Shown here: in pieces, positions 21,801 through 31,316 of the stretch
Position numbering within the stretch: position 1 is the first letter of the stretch
Layout of the letters: the number at the start of each line of letters is the position of its first letter
DNA from: Apodemus sylvaticus
Taxonomy: Eukaryota; Chordata; Mammalia; Rodentia; Muridae
DNA: 64,000 nucleotides
Direction: 5' to 3'
Assembly: GCF_947179515.1 (NCBI RefSeq)
Contig: NC_067481.1
Coordinates: forward strand, 42,962,900-43,026,899
Position numbers and translations under genes: made by a program
The notes under the pieces: model-generated
What the model was told of the DNA's origin: nothing
What the model saw: the letters and a program-made list of their open reading frames with translations, nothing else
The model's database searches: none

Positions 21801-22360
21801 GACCATAAGATGAAGAATGATTTACTAAAGGAAGTCAAGTATAGCCAAGGAGCCTGCTCAAAGGCACGTGAGGAAGAGGAAGGCCCAACTCATTCTCTTC
21901 TGCATTTTCCTAGGAAGTTACTACAACTGTCACCACTTGCTTTTACTGATTAACTCTGGTACTATTTAGACAAATTCTCTCCTGCATATCTAATTTCACC
22001 CCAGTCTACTTTATTTGAATAACATTAAATATTTAATTTATAAACAATTACAACTTGGTTATATATCATTTCTCCTCAGGTTTTTGAAGACTTAGTGCTA
22101 AGCTATTTCTAAAGAAATGACACGGTTTACATTGTCTGTTTTTATAAAGATGATATATAGTTACTAGTGGAACAACAACAACAAAACCAGAAGCAGGAGA
22201 GGAAGGATGGGGAGTTTTGATGGCCTAACAGTCTAGGAAATGTCAGTAACTAAGGAAACAAAAGCAAAAGGGAATAAATGTTAGCTAAGAAAGCAGGCTG
22301 AGCCCTTGCAGAGAGCCACCAGCAACTTTTCAAACTAATCATTAAGAGGAAGTCAACTGA
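21801..22360. other. Unassigned non-coding DNA
   Basis: No recognised gene or repeat before the B1 pair. Confidence 0.5.
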
Positions 22361-22500
22361 CTGGGCGTGGCAGAGCACACCTTTAATCCCAGCACTCCAG
22401 AAGCAGAGACAGAGGCAGAGCTCCATGAATAGGAGCCCAGCCTGGTCTACAGAGCAAGTTCCAGGACAGTCACTGCCAGGTCACAGAGAAACCTTGTCTC
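22361..22500 (+). mobile_element. B1 SINE, first of a same-strand pair
   Basis: Plus-strand B1 from 'ctgggcgtggcagagcacac' to 'gaaaccttgtctc', with its tail expanded into A/CAAAA/AAC units (22501-22596). A loose duplication (AAGAGGAAGTCAAC at 22344-22357 against AAGAGAAGTTTAC near 22916) may mean that the second B1 inserted in this element's tail. Confidence 0.9.
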
Positions 22501-22653
22501 AAAAAAAAAACAAAAACAAAAACAAAAACAAAAACAAAACAACAACAACAACAACAATAACAACAAAACCTAAAAAAAAAAAAAAAAAAAAAAAAGGAAG
22601 GAAGAAAGAAAGAAAGAAGGAAGGAAAGAAAGAAAGAAAAAAAAAGAGGAAAA
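22501..22653. repeat. A-rich tail: CAAAA, CAA and GGAA/GAAA units
   Basis: The B1 tail shows CAAAA pentamers, then CAA triplets, an A21 run near 22574-22594 and GGAA/GAAA tetramers up to the second B1. Confidence 0.95.
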
Positions 22654-22791
22654 GCCGGGCAGTGGTGGCACATGCCTGCAATCCCAGCACTCTGGGGGCG
22701 CAGAGGCAGGCGGATTTCTGAGTTCGAGACCAACCTGGTCTACAGAGTGAGTTCCAGGACAGCCAGGGCTACACAGAGAAACCCTGTCTCG
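22654..22791 (+). mobile_element. B1 SINE, second of a same-strand pair
   Basis: Well-preserved Mus-type B1 beginning 'gccgggcagtggtggcacat', with 'ggcggatttctgagttcgag' and 'agggctacacagagaaaccc'. It is less diverged than the first copy and so probably younger. Confidence 0.95.
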
Positions 22792-22926
22792 AAAAAACCA
22801 AAAAGAAAAGAAAAGAAAAGAAAAGAGAAGGGGAAGGGGAAGGGGAAGGGGAAGGGGAAGAGGAAGAGGAAGAGGAAGAGGAAGAGGAAGGGAAGAAAAA
22901 AGAGAAAAAGAGAAAAAGAGAAGTTT
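22792..22926. repeat. AAAAG, GGGGAA and GGAAGA purine tract
   Basis: About 130 bases of purine starting with AAAAG units, then GGGGAA hexamers (22828-22860), then GAGGAA units and GAAAAA units. It is the expanded tail of the second B1 and a homopurine mirror repeat. Confidence 0.95.
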
Positions 22927-23070
22927 ACGTGGATCCCAACAAAGAAAACCTCTTTCAAAAAAAAATCTGAGAAGTTAATTTAAAAAGCAAAACCAAACCA
23001 CTTCAAGCAGAATTCCAAAAGGCACCAGTGCGGGTTGACAACAAGAAGCCGAAGTGGCAGGGCCACAGAA

Positions 23071-23326
23071 CAGAGGAGCCAAAGACACTTGCAGAGATTT
23101 TAAGTACTTGGTTCTGGAAAGACTCAGTGAAGCAGTATTCGACAAAACCAGAACGGGGAAGTGGGAAGGGGTGGGTGGGAGGACAGGGGAAGAGAAGGGG
23201 GCTTACGGGACTTTCGGGGAGTGGGGGGCTAGAAAAGGGGAAATCATTTGAAATGTGAATAAATTATATCGAATAAAAAAAAATTTAAAAAAAAACAAAA
23301 AAACAAAAACCTGGGCCAGAGGAGCC
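23071..23326 (+). mobile_element. Very short L1 3' end with candidate TSD
   Basis: About 235 bp of Mus-type L1 3' UTR (clear from about 23109) with 'ttctggaaagactcagtgaa', 'ttacgggactttcggggagt', the terminal 'aaatcatttgaaatgtgaat' and an interrupted A-tail. CAGAGGAGCC occurs at 23071-23080 and 23317-23326. Including the neighbouring GGGCC, the two flanks align with a 7-base indel, consistent with an altered target duplication. Confidence 0.85.
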
Positions 23327-23954
23327 GGGCAGCTTTGTGGCCTCACTAAGACATAGCTCAGACTTCTGCTCGAGAAAGTTAGGCTCTGCAGCAGGAAAGC
23401 TATAATCTGGGACCTCCAAAAGGAAGAGGCTGTTCTACATTCTGTTAGACAATATTGATCCTCAGAAATTTTAATGCATTTGTTCCCATAGGAAATTTGC
23501 TCCTCTGAAAACTCTTTAAGTCAATGATTATGAACAGGGAAATATTAATATTTATAGAATACTTTATAGGGAACATTCTAGGGAAGAGCCTTTCTTAAGT
23601 TTGTGTGTAAACACAGGCTCACCTACATAAAACTTTTAAAAGCACATTAGACCCCAGGAAATAATTGCTGTAAATACAGAAGTACATAAGACACAGTAAA
23701 ATACTATATTAAAAAGCTCGTTGTCATGATTAAATGTGAAAACCCTGTGATAATGCACATATACACATGAGCAGGATATTTGTCATAGCAAACATGCAAG
23801 GGGCTAATTTCACTTTTACTAGATCCATATAACTAAATATTAAAGTAGTGAAGTACTAGGAGTGTTTTGGTTGTTGTTTTTCTCCTTATTAGTTAGACTG
23901 GCAAAGACATTTTTTGGATTTTGGGGTTTTTGTCTTTTTCTTCTTTTTAAAACC
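23327..23954. other. Unassigned non-coding DNA
   Basis: Spacer between two L1 3' ends. No gene or repeat recognised. Confidence 0.5.
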
Positions 23955-25077
23955 AGAGTTGTAACAGATCACCAATAGCTTATGCTCTAAGATCAAGAAT
24001 TGACAAATGGGACCTCATAAAATTACAAAGTTTCTGTAAGGCAAAGGATACTGTTAAAAGGACAAAATGGCAGCCATCAAATTGGGAAAGAATATTCACC
24101 AACCCTACATCTGATAGAGGGCTAATATCCAATATATACAAAGAACTCAAGAAGTTAGACCCCAGGGAACCAAATAACTCTATTAAAAAATGGGGTACAG
24201 ATCTAAACAAAGAATTTTCACCTGAAGAAATTCGGATGGCCGAGAGGTACCTTAAGAAGTGCTCAACATCATTAGTCATTAGGGAAATGCAAATCAAAAC
24301 AACCCTGAGATTTCACCTCACACCAGTCAGAATGGCTACGGTCAAAAACTCAGGAGACAGCAGGTGTTGGTGAGAATGTGGAGAAAGAGGAACACTCCTC
24401 CACTGCTGGTGGGGCTGTAAGATGGTACAACCACTTTGGAAATCAGTCTGGCGGTTCTTCAGAAAACTGGACATGACACTTCTGGAGGACCCTGCTATAC
24501 CTCTCCTGGGCATATACCCAAAGGATTCCCCGGCATGCAATAAAGACACATGCTCCATTATGTTCATAGCAGCCTTATTTATAATAGCCAGAAGCTGGAA
24601 AGAACCCAGATGCCCCTCAAAGGAGGAATGGATACAGAAAATGTGGTATATTTACACAATGGAATACTACTCAGCAATTAGAAACAATGAATTCACAAAA
24701 TTTTTAGGCAAATGGTTTGATCTAGAAAATATCATCCTAAGTGAGGTAACCCAATCACAAAAGAATACACATGGAATGCAATCTCTGATAAGTGGATATT
24801 AATTAGCCCAGAAGCCCTGAATACCCAAGACACAAATCGCATAACAAATGACTACCATGAAGAAGTATGGAGAGGGCCCTGATCCTGGAAAGGATTGACC
24901 TAGCATTGGAGGGGAAGATAAGGACAGAGAAAAAGGAAGGAGGTGATCGGAGAATGGATGGAGAGAAGAAGGTTTATGGGACATATGGGGAGGGGGGATC
25001 CGGGAAAGGGGAAATCATTTGAACTGTAAACAAAGAATATAGAAAATAAAAATATTTTAAAAAAAAAAGAGTTGTAA
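23955..25077 (+). mobile_element. L1, 5'-truncated 1.1 kb, exact 10-bp TSD
   Basis: An L1 insertion at 23965-25067 begins inside the ORF2 3' part ('agatcaccaatagcttatgc') and ends in a short A-tail. The exact direct repeat AGAGTTGTAA is at 23955-23964 and 25068-25077, so the junctions are defined to the base. The 3' UTR has 'gacatatggggaggggggat' and 'gaaaggggaaatcatttgaa' but differs from the copy at 3688-5528, suggesting a different and older subfamily. Confidence 0.96.
23968..24802 (+). pseudogene. L1 ORF2 C-terminal remnant
   Basis: The last quarter of ORF2. The longest open piece, 24422-24802, contains '[13 protein letters not shown]', '[11 protein letters not shown]', '[12 protein letters not shown]' and 'LSEVTQSQKNTHGMQS', and ends at a TAA beside the expected ORF2 stop. 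Upstream pieces are broken by stops and frameshifts. The endonuclease and reverse transcriptase regions are missing, so no enzyme activity can be encoded. Confidence 0.9.
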
Positions 25078-25372
25078 GGACATGGCAAGCAGGTGATAAA
25101 TGCTTTCTCAGCATTGTTGGGTATTAATATCAATGCACAAGATCCTTTATGTGGCAGCGTAGCTTGGTCCGGATCAATATCAACTAAACTTCTGTGACTA
25201 CCATCTGTGAATCTAGATGAAAGAAACAATATAGGAAGAGCTTTAGATTTGGTCATCAAAATGTTAAATTATAGGGGAAAAAAAGCCTATGTGTGTAATT
25301 ATAGGAGAATGACCAAGCAGCAGTAGATGAATATACCTAATTCATGAACCATGGTCTGAAAAACGTATGCTC

Positions 25373-25374
<2 letters not shown>
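25078..25374. other. Unassigned non-coding DNA
   Basis: Short spacer with no recognised feature. Confidence 0.45.
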
Positions 25375-25425
<51 letters not shown>

Positions 25426-25455
25426 TGTGTGTGTGTGTGTGTCTGTGTGTCTGTA

Positions 25456-25504
<49 letters not shown>

Positions 25505-25520
25505 GTGTGAGAGTGAGTGT
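25375..25520. repeat. (GT)n(GA)n compound microsatellite
   Basis: About 95 bases of GT with CTGT and ATGT interruptions, then (GA)n at about 25473-25501 and GTGA/GAGT units. It creates several false Cys/Val, Thr/His and Ser/Leu frames. Confidence 0.96.
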
Positions 25521-26419
25521 TTGGACAAAAGACTGATAGCAGAACATACAAAGAATCATCATCAGACAAATGCAACATTGAAAAAAAATCAAGCACTCTG
25601 AAACAAAGATAAGCAAATAATCTATTACCAGAAGAAAGCCCAGTGTTTCTTATACAGTGATAAAGGAATCTATGTGGACAGTAATATAATGTTCTCAGTG
25701 ATAGAAACAGAACAAAATGTTATGGGAGTACAGAAGGAAGCTTATACTTCTTCAGGAAACTGGAGAACCCCACAGAGGGGGTAGCATTTTGGTGGAGTAT
25801 TGGAAGATGGATTACTGTATATTCTGTAGGCAGCCAGGCGGTGGGTAGCCTGAGGGGAGGGTGGAGCTGTATTTGATGCACCTGTCAGAGTATGTTTGGG
25901 AGCAGTCCATGCTGTTGACAAAGGTAAAGGAAAGTTACAATATCTGTTTTGGAGAAGGTAACTCCAGTCCCAGTGTGCTAAGAGAAATGGAGAGAGGACA
26001 GTTGACAAGAGGATGTAGTTAGGAGGACAGTGTAGTTCTTATGTGGCAGCTGATGAAGGCTGGAGATTGGAATGATGCTACTGTTAGAGATGGACTCAAG
26101 AAGCTGTCAAATCGTTGCTTGGTTGAGGAAAAATAATTGGTGATAATTCATTGGATGCTGCCTCAAAAAACAGATTCTCCTGATCTTGGCCTTCCTTGCC
26201 TATGGCCACCACGTGATGTTGGTGGGGCATGGGAACAGGAACTCAGACACCCCTCACTTGAGTCCTGTGTCTACCTGCCCAGAACTATTTTCCTAGTGAC
26301 AAGAGTAATATATGATGGAACTCTTCAAGTTCCCTGTTAGTGTACTAGCAATTTTTGAACTTCTGTTTATTGTGAATACTATTGATCAAAATCTGCATAG
26401 TATTAAATATTGTAACATT
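25521..26419. other. Largely unassigned; possible L2 remnant 25730-26130
   Basis: The stretch with 'gtagcattttggtggagtat' and 'ggctggagattggaatgatg' resembles antisense L2, but weakly. No gene recognised. Confidence 0.4.
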
Positions 26420-26686
26420 TTTGAGAAATTCATTCATTTGTTTATTCATCAAACATTTATCAGGTTTCAGCCCTGTGCCAGGCTGGAACATCGGGACTGA
26501 AGAAAGGGACACACACTGGCATCAGAGGAGCTGAAAGTAAGGGTTAATATTCTCCATGCAGGGGGTGGGAACATGGGAGTAACACAATGTGGCTTCTGTG
26601 CGAGTGGAATCCCTCTGGCTACTGTTTTGACAGTAAACTGAAGGGGAGGTGGGAAAACTGTAGGAAGCTAAGCATCATCAAAGTGA

Positions 26687-27025
26687 AGGACCAGGGAGAC
26701 AGCTCATGAAATGCTGGTCATGAAAGCTTGAGGACTGGAGCTCAGATCCCAGGGCCCATGTAAGAAAAAGCTAGGTGTAGTGCCCTAGTCCTCTAATCCT
26801 AGCATGGGGAGACAGAGCCTACAAGATCCCGAGGCTCATGGCCATGCAGCCTAGTCAGTCACTGAGTCCAGGTTAGTCAGAGACTGTCTTAAAAGGTAAG
26901 TTGGAGCTATGATTGAGAAAAGACACCTAACAGTGGCACCTGGCCTCCACACATACTTACACACATAGGTACATGTACCCACATGCATGCATAAAGCACA
27001 TGTGAACACATACTTACCACATACA
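26687..27025 (+). mobile_element. Composite rodent SINE (B2/B4-like)
   Basis: tRNA-like head 'accagggagacagctcatga', B1-like middle 'ctctaatcctagcatgggga', then 'agtcactgagtccaggttag' and the closing 'cacctggcctccacacatac' with CA-rich end. Same general type as 1742-2078. Confidence 0.65.
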
Positions 27026-27139
27026 CACTAAATAATCTGAATGAGGTGATTGTAGAAGAGGTGGTAAGAAATCTGATTCTGGAAATATTGTGAAGATATG
27101 TTGGAAAAATCAGAGCTGGAGAATAGAAGTCAAAAGTAG

Positions 27140-27260
27140 TTAAGCCAATGGTGTAGCATACACCTTCCTTCTCCGCACTCTGGAGGTGGAAGCAAACAGA
27201 TCCCCAGGCCCTGGTCTACAGAGCAAGTTCCAGGACAGCCAGGGCTACACAAAGAAACCC
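27140..27260 (+). mobile_element. B1 SINE fragment lacking its tail
   Basis: B1 body with 'ggtctacagagcaagttcca' and 'ggacagccagggctacac', ending at about 'aaagaaaccc' without the terminal TGTCTC or an A-tail. The 5' half is also shortened. Confidence 0.8.
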
Positions 27261-27370
27261 GATGAATATTTTTGGGACAAGATTGGGAACTCAGTTTGAA
27301 TGTTAAGGAAGTAGTTGGGTTTATGACTGTGAGGTTCAAAATGAAAGTCCATGCTGGAAATACAAACTTA

Positions 27371-27779
27371 ATTTTGAGTGAACACATTACTTTTATATGG
27401 TTTATGACTTAAACACCCAAGACTCTGGGGACTCTCATAAAATATACTACTTTACACTCATGTAATGATCCCATGGGGGAAATTGTAGATTGTGTTTTGT
27501 AGGCACAGAAACACTTTATAGATTGTATAAATTAAGCTGCTAACATGAAACCAAGAGTTATGTGCATTTTAAAGGATTCCTAAATTGTGTACAGTATAAA
27601 TTCTTTTCATTTGAGTTTTACTTTTAGTTTAAGAATAAAGCACGCTTCTTTCTTGCTTCAGTAAAAATGGTGAATTTCACTCTAAATGCAGTTTACCACT
27701 CATTCCTTGCTCAGCCTGTTTCCTCCACGTTACTGGGTATTCCAACTCTAGGCTGGATTTTGGACATCACGGCAAACAG
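27371..27779. other. Unassigned non-coding DNA
   Basis: No recognised gene or repeat. Confidence 0.45.
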
Positions 27780-28020
27780 AATAGCTGAGAGGGAAAGGTG
27801 CCTTTGGCTCATAGCTTCAGAGGGTCCAGGGCCCCGAGAGCTTGCCTGTGGGGTGTTGTTGAGCACAGCTGTTCAGGAAGAAGGGAGGGAAATGAGTCCA
27901 CAGCACTGGGATGCTCTCCTGCCTTTATTCTACCCATGCTGGATGGTGCCAGACATATTTAACAGATCTTTTCAACTAGGTTGGGTTCCAATGCCTATCA
28001 TCACTAGAAATGCTCTTATA
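27780..28020 (+). mobile_element. Possible copy of the rodent medium-reiterated repeat
   Basis: Blocks such as 'ggctcatagcttcagagggt' and 'gcctttattctacccatgct' resemble the family at 13770 and 30095. The 139-codon frame at 27667-28086 runs through this repeat and the following CA tract, so it is unlikely to be coding. Confidence 0.4.

Positions 28021-28021
<1 letters not shown>

Positions 28022-28052
<31 letters not shown>
28022..28052. repeat. (CA)n microsatellite
   Basis: Thirty-one bases of alternating CA. Confidence 0.97.
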
Positions 28053-28055
<3 letters not shown>

Positions 28056-28330
28056 CTGTGCTTTTAGGTATCTCACAGTTCAATAAAGTGGCAATCCAGA
28101 TTAAACAGTACAGACTTGAGCTTTGACAAATACAAGCTATACAGTTCGCAAGCAATGCAGAATATGTCAAACAATTTGACTTAGTAATTATAAGAATACT
28201 GGCAATCACAAGTTGTTTGGCTACTTTTTATTAGTAAACACTTCAAAACATATAGCATCTGATGTTCTTCTGTATAATAGGCTATTTATTTGAAAATTCT
28301 GAGTATTATTCTTTTAAAGAGATAGCATTT

Positions 28331-28501
28331 TGGGCTGGAGAGATGGCTCAGCGGTTAAGAACCTTGGCTGCTTGCTCTTCCAGAGGTCCTGAGTTCAATT
28401 CCCAGCAACCACATGGTGGCTCACAACCATCTGTAATGGTATCTGATGCCCTCTGAAGGCAGTACACTCACATACATAAAATAAATAAATCTTGAAAAAA
28501 A
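28331..28501 (+). mobile_element. B2 SINE
   Basis: Begins 'gggctggagagatggctcag' (A box region), then 'ggtcctgagttcaattccca' (B box region), 'ccacatggtggctcacaacc', and a 3' end with AATAAATAAAT before the A-tail. B2 elements are tRNA-derived, Pol III-transcribed and mobilised by L1. A stretch near the 3' end is shortened. Confidence 0.96.
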
Positions 28502-28557
28502 GACTTAACATTTCATACTTTCACAGCTTCCAGCCTATCTCCCAATTTCTTTGACTA

Positions 28558-28718
28558 TTTTTAAAAATTATTTTATGTTCATTGGTATGAGGGTGTCTGA
28601 TCTTCTGGAATTAGAGTTGTGACAGTTGTGAGCTGCCATGAGGGTGCTGGGAATTGAACCCAAGTCCTTTGGAAAAACAACCAGTGCTTTTAACCACTGA
28701 GCCATGTCTCTAGCCCCA
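28558..28718 (-). mobile_element. B3 SINE, minus strand
   Basis: Reversed B2/B3: 'gtctgatcttctggaattag', 'gacagttgtgagctgccatg', 'gtgctgggaattgaacccaa' and the head 'ccactgagccatgtctctag'. It faces the B2 at 28331-28501. Confidence 0.9.
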
Positions 28719-28889
28719 ACTCTGAAAATTATTGATTTTGTTAAAAAAAAATAGTAAAATACCCATCTTGATTATAGTGATATACAATGAGGATTTGTTT
28801 ACTAGTTACTAAGTCTTTTGTCCTTTTTTAATATTTAGTCTCATATGCATGTTTTATTACCATTTACTAAGTGTGTATTGTGGAGTCCG
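28719..28889. other. AT-rich unassigned spacer
   Basis: Contains A/T runs and no recognised feature. On the minus strand an AATAAA occurs near 28853, downstream of the block at 28890-29215. Confidence 0.4.
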
Positions 28890-29215
28890 TTTGACCATGG
28901 CTACACTATCGAGGTAGTTGTTGAATTGGCAGAAACAGTTTCTGCCAGCCTGAGCTGAATGCCCAGCTGTGCTTCGTCAGAGAAGCTTTCCACTGCACAG
29001 CCAGCCTCATGTACAACTTCATACTCAAGGCTGCAGAAGCCTAGTGAGAGGGCTGTGGAAATGGAGCCAGCTATGGCTGAGCTAGGCGAGGCCGTGCCTG
29101 TGTAATGCCTGTGCACCACATCGTCTCTCCTGCATGGTGAAGGAAAGGCACCTACACGTAGGGTAGTAACAGCAGCATCCTGGTTCAAATTCCGGGAAGA
29201 GAAAGCAGCAGGTCA
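28890..29215 (-). other. Unidentified GC-richer block with a 95-codon minus-strand frame
   Basis: This block is visibly richer in G+C than its surroundings and is not a repeat I recognise. On the minus strand a frame at 28901-29188 encodes 95 residues (segments 'AIAGSISTALSLGFCSLEYE' and 'SDEAQLGIQLRLAETV') with no family I can name. Downstream on that strand come AATAAA and an A-rich run near 28822-28858. It could be a decayed processed pseudogene, an unknown exon or chance. No splice sites or start context decide between these. Confidence 0.25.
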
Positions 29216-29751
29216 CCAGTGAACTGTAAATATTTGTTTAAGAGTAATGTGTGAGCCGAGGCACAAGCAACCCACAGAAAGGACAATGAGGCACATAAAG
29301 AAGCAGTCCAATTCCAGAGGGCGTGAGGGCTAGCAAACACCATTCTCACCACTCGCTTATGTCACATCGTACTTACATATTGCCTCACTTATCTAGATGA
29401 GCATATGTTACTCTTGTTACCAATCTCACACTACTATTCTAGAACCAAATTAGTGATAGCTACACAACCTCATTCCTTTTTGAGCAGATACTCAATTGGA
29501 TTAGAAAGTCCCTGGTGCTACCTACTACTCCAGCAGCTTCAGTGTTCAACAGTGTTCAGTACCTAAGAACAAACGGAGTGAATGCTGTCTGGGAGGACCC
29601 ACCTAGGTGGCAGGAGAGGGAACTGTTCAGAACTTTCCTCCAGGAAGAACTCAGCGAGCTGTAGCCCAGAAGAAGTAAAAAAAGAAAAAAAAGAAAGAAA
29701 GAAAAAGACTTTCCATCAGGTAAACATAATGCTTCAAAATATTATTCTCTT
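29216..29751. other. Unassigned non-coding DNA
   Basis: No gene recognised. An A/G-rich run lies at 29676-29706. Confidence 0.5.
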
Positions 29752-29943
29752 CCTCAGCAGAATTTGTTTTGTTTTGTTTTGTGTTTTGTTTTTCAAGACA
29801 GGGTTTCTCTGTATAGCCCTGGCTGTCCTGGAACTCACTCTGTAGACCAGACTGGCCTCGAACTCAGAAATCCGCCTGCCTCTGCCTCCCAAGTGCTGGG
29901 ATTAAAGGCATGCACCACCACTGCCTGGCCCTCAGCAGAATTT
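29752..29943 (-). mobile_element. B1 SINE with perfect 14-bp TSD
   Basis: Full-length minus-strand B1 (about 29793-29929) with a TTTTG-unit tail at 29766-29792. The 14-bp duplication CCTCAGCAGAATTT is identical at 29752-29765 and 29930-29943. High similarity to the Mus B1 consensus suggests a recent insertion. Confidence 0.97.
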
Positions 29944-30248
29944 TAAAAGTATTTTCTGATTAGTACCCTTATCAGATTGTTGCTTACTAATATGCTGAGT
30001 TCTATTTCTTTTTAATTTTTGACCCATTTTCATGTTAACTGGACACACAAGCCATTAATCTATTTATAAAAAACATCCTATTTCCTTAATGTATGAATTA
30101 TGTTGTTGCCATAACAGAATAGCCAACAAAAGAGGCACCAGGAGGAAAGGTTTATTTCTTTTCTCAGTTCAAGGTGCAGCTCATCCCAATGGGAACCACA
30201 GGGCTGGAGCTGGAGGCAGCTGATCAGGCTGCGTCCGAAGAGTGTGGG

Positions 30249-30452
30249 CTGGAGAGATGACTCCAGGGTTTAAGCACTGGCTGCTCTTCTAGAAGACCCA
30301 GGTTCAACTCCCAGCACCATGTAGCAGCTCATGACTGTCACTCCCAGCTCTAGAGATCTGACTACTGCAGGCACCAGGCACACATATGGAACACAAGCAT
30401 CCATGCGGGCAAAATAATATCTGTAAAATAATGAAAGCCTTTTTACAAAAAA
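30249..30452 (+). mobile_element. B3 SINE nested in the older repeat
   Basis: Plus-strand B3: 'gggctggagagatgactcca', 'acccaggttcaactcccagc', 'ctgcaggcaccaggcacaca' and an AAAATAAT-type 3' end. Flanks share AAGAGTG, probably part of its target duplication. Confidence 0.88.
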
Positions 30453-30514
30453 GCCAAGAGTGACAGCTGCTGTGCTCAGCCTGCCTTCTCCTTTACTTTT
30501 TACTCTGTTTTATT

Positions 30515-30534
30515 TGTGTGTGTGTGTGTGTGTT

Positions 30535-30565
<31 letters not shown>

Positions 30566-30580
30566 CAGAGAGAGAGAAAG
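30515..30580. repeat. (GT)n and (GAGACA)n microsatellite
   Basis: Nineteen bases of GT followed by about 45 bases of GA/GACA units. Confidence 0.93.
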
Positions 30581-30805
30581 AATATGTTCAAATGTGCTAA
30601 TACATGCATACTGATGTTAAGGCCAGAAATCAAAGGCCCTGCTGTTTTGTTTTTCAGTCCAGGACACTAGTCCATGAAATAGAGCCTATATTTAGGATGG
30701 GTCTTCCCACCTCAGTTAACCTAGTCTAGATAATTCCTCAGAGATTATCTCCATCATGACTCTATATCCCATCATATCCCAGTCAAGATTAACCATCACT
30801 CTCTC

Positions 30806-31089
30806 TGCCCCACATTGTATGGGTATCTTAAAACTTACTAGAAAAACAAAACAAAAAAAATTAGTATCCAAGAAAAAGGAGGAGGAAAGAAAGAAAAAAA
30901 TATTCCATTTAATAACAGAGGATGTAATAGATGGACAGACAGACAAGCAGAATGACAAACTGACCTTGTAAAACACAGAATCTAGAGATGTTTGGGTTAG
31001 TTAAATTCCCATATTCTTAAAAAAATTACTTCATATCTGAAATAGATAAACCTTTGTCTTTAAAAATCTGCATTTTTTTTTCCTTTTTG
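30806..31089. other. Unassigned DNA, A/G-rich near 30880
   Basis: No gene recognised. A purine-rich stretch at 30866-30899 and GACA units at 30932-30946. Confidence 0.45.
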
Positions 31090-31316
31090 TAGTGCTAGGA
31101 TTTGAACTTGGGCCTTACATGCCATAGTAGGCACGCGCTCTATCACTGAGCTGTATCCCTTGGCCTCTTACTCTTTATTTTGAGATAGTCTCAGTGAGCA
31201 TCCCAGCTGACTGCAAACTTGCTCTGAGGCCAGATAGGCCTTGAGGTTTTTGATCTTCCTGCCTTAGTTGCCCAAGTCGTTGGGTGGGCAGAGCTGGGCT
31301 ACTGGGCCTGGCTTTG
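31090..31316 (-). mobile_element. ID-like plus B1-like fused SINE (B4 type), minus strand
   Basis: A reversed ID-like part ('ctatcactgagctgtatccc', preceded by 'gtgctaggatttgaacttgg') is followed by a reversed B1-like part ('gagatagtctcagtgagcat' to 'actgggcctggc'). Both are diverged. The arrangement matches the B4 SINE superfamily, although two independent insertions are possible. Confidence 0.6.

Larger units (their letters stand above)
26420..27370 (-). mobile_element. L2 LINE fossil split by two SINEs, minus strand
   Basis: Antisense L2 3' end at 26420-26686: 'attcattcatttgtttattc', 'ccctgtgccaggctggaac', then 'atccctctggctactgtttt'. It continues at 27030-27130 ('ctgattctggaaatattgtg') and 27265-27370 ('aactcagtttgaatgttaag'). 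The order of pieces matches one ancient element, interrupted by a composite SINE and a B1 fragment. Confidence 0.6.
30095..30805 (+). mobile_element. Rodent medium-reiterated repeat with nested insertions
   Basis: Pieces at 30095-30248 ('gttgccataacagaatagcc', 'ggtttatttcttttctcagt'), 30453-30510 ('gtgctcagcctgccttctcc') and 30645-30805 ('gggtcttcccacctcagtta', 'agtcaagattaaccatcac') are collinear parts of one element. A B3 and a GT/GA-containing segment separate them. Confidence 0.6.

Noticed and set aside
22425..22983. Lys/Arg-rich frames on plus and Phe-rich frames on minus
   Set aside because: They arise from the B1 A-rich tails and purine tracts. Similar B1-derived frames occur at 9442-9726 and 29582-29946.
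25299..25616. Open frames rich in Cys/Val, Thr/His and Ser/Leu
   Set aside because: All are translations of the GT/GA repeat. The same applies to frames at 5607-5957, 11444-11873, 50739-51152 and 40547-40732.
27667..28086. 139-codon plus-strand frame, the longest outside L1
   Set aside because: It runs through a probable interspersed repeat and ends in the CA microsatellite. No domain, signal peptide or start context supports it.
28262..28456. 64-codon frame with '[20 protein letters not shown]'
   Set aside because: This is the well-known pseudo-peptide from reading through a B2 SINE.
29180..29200. tRNA T-arm-like sequence GGTTCAAATTCC
   Set aside because: The arm pairing is imperfect and there is no A box, D-arm or anticodon arm upstream at the right spacing.
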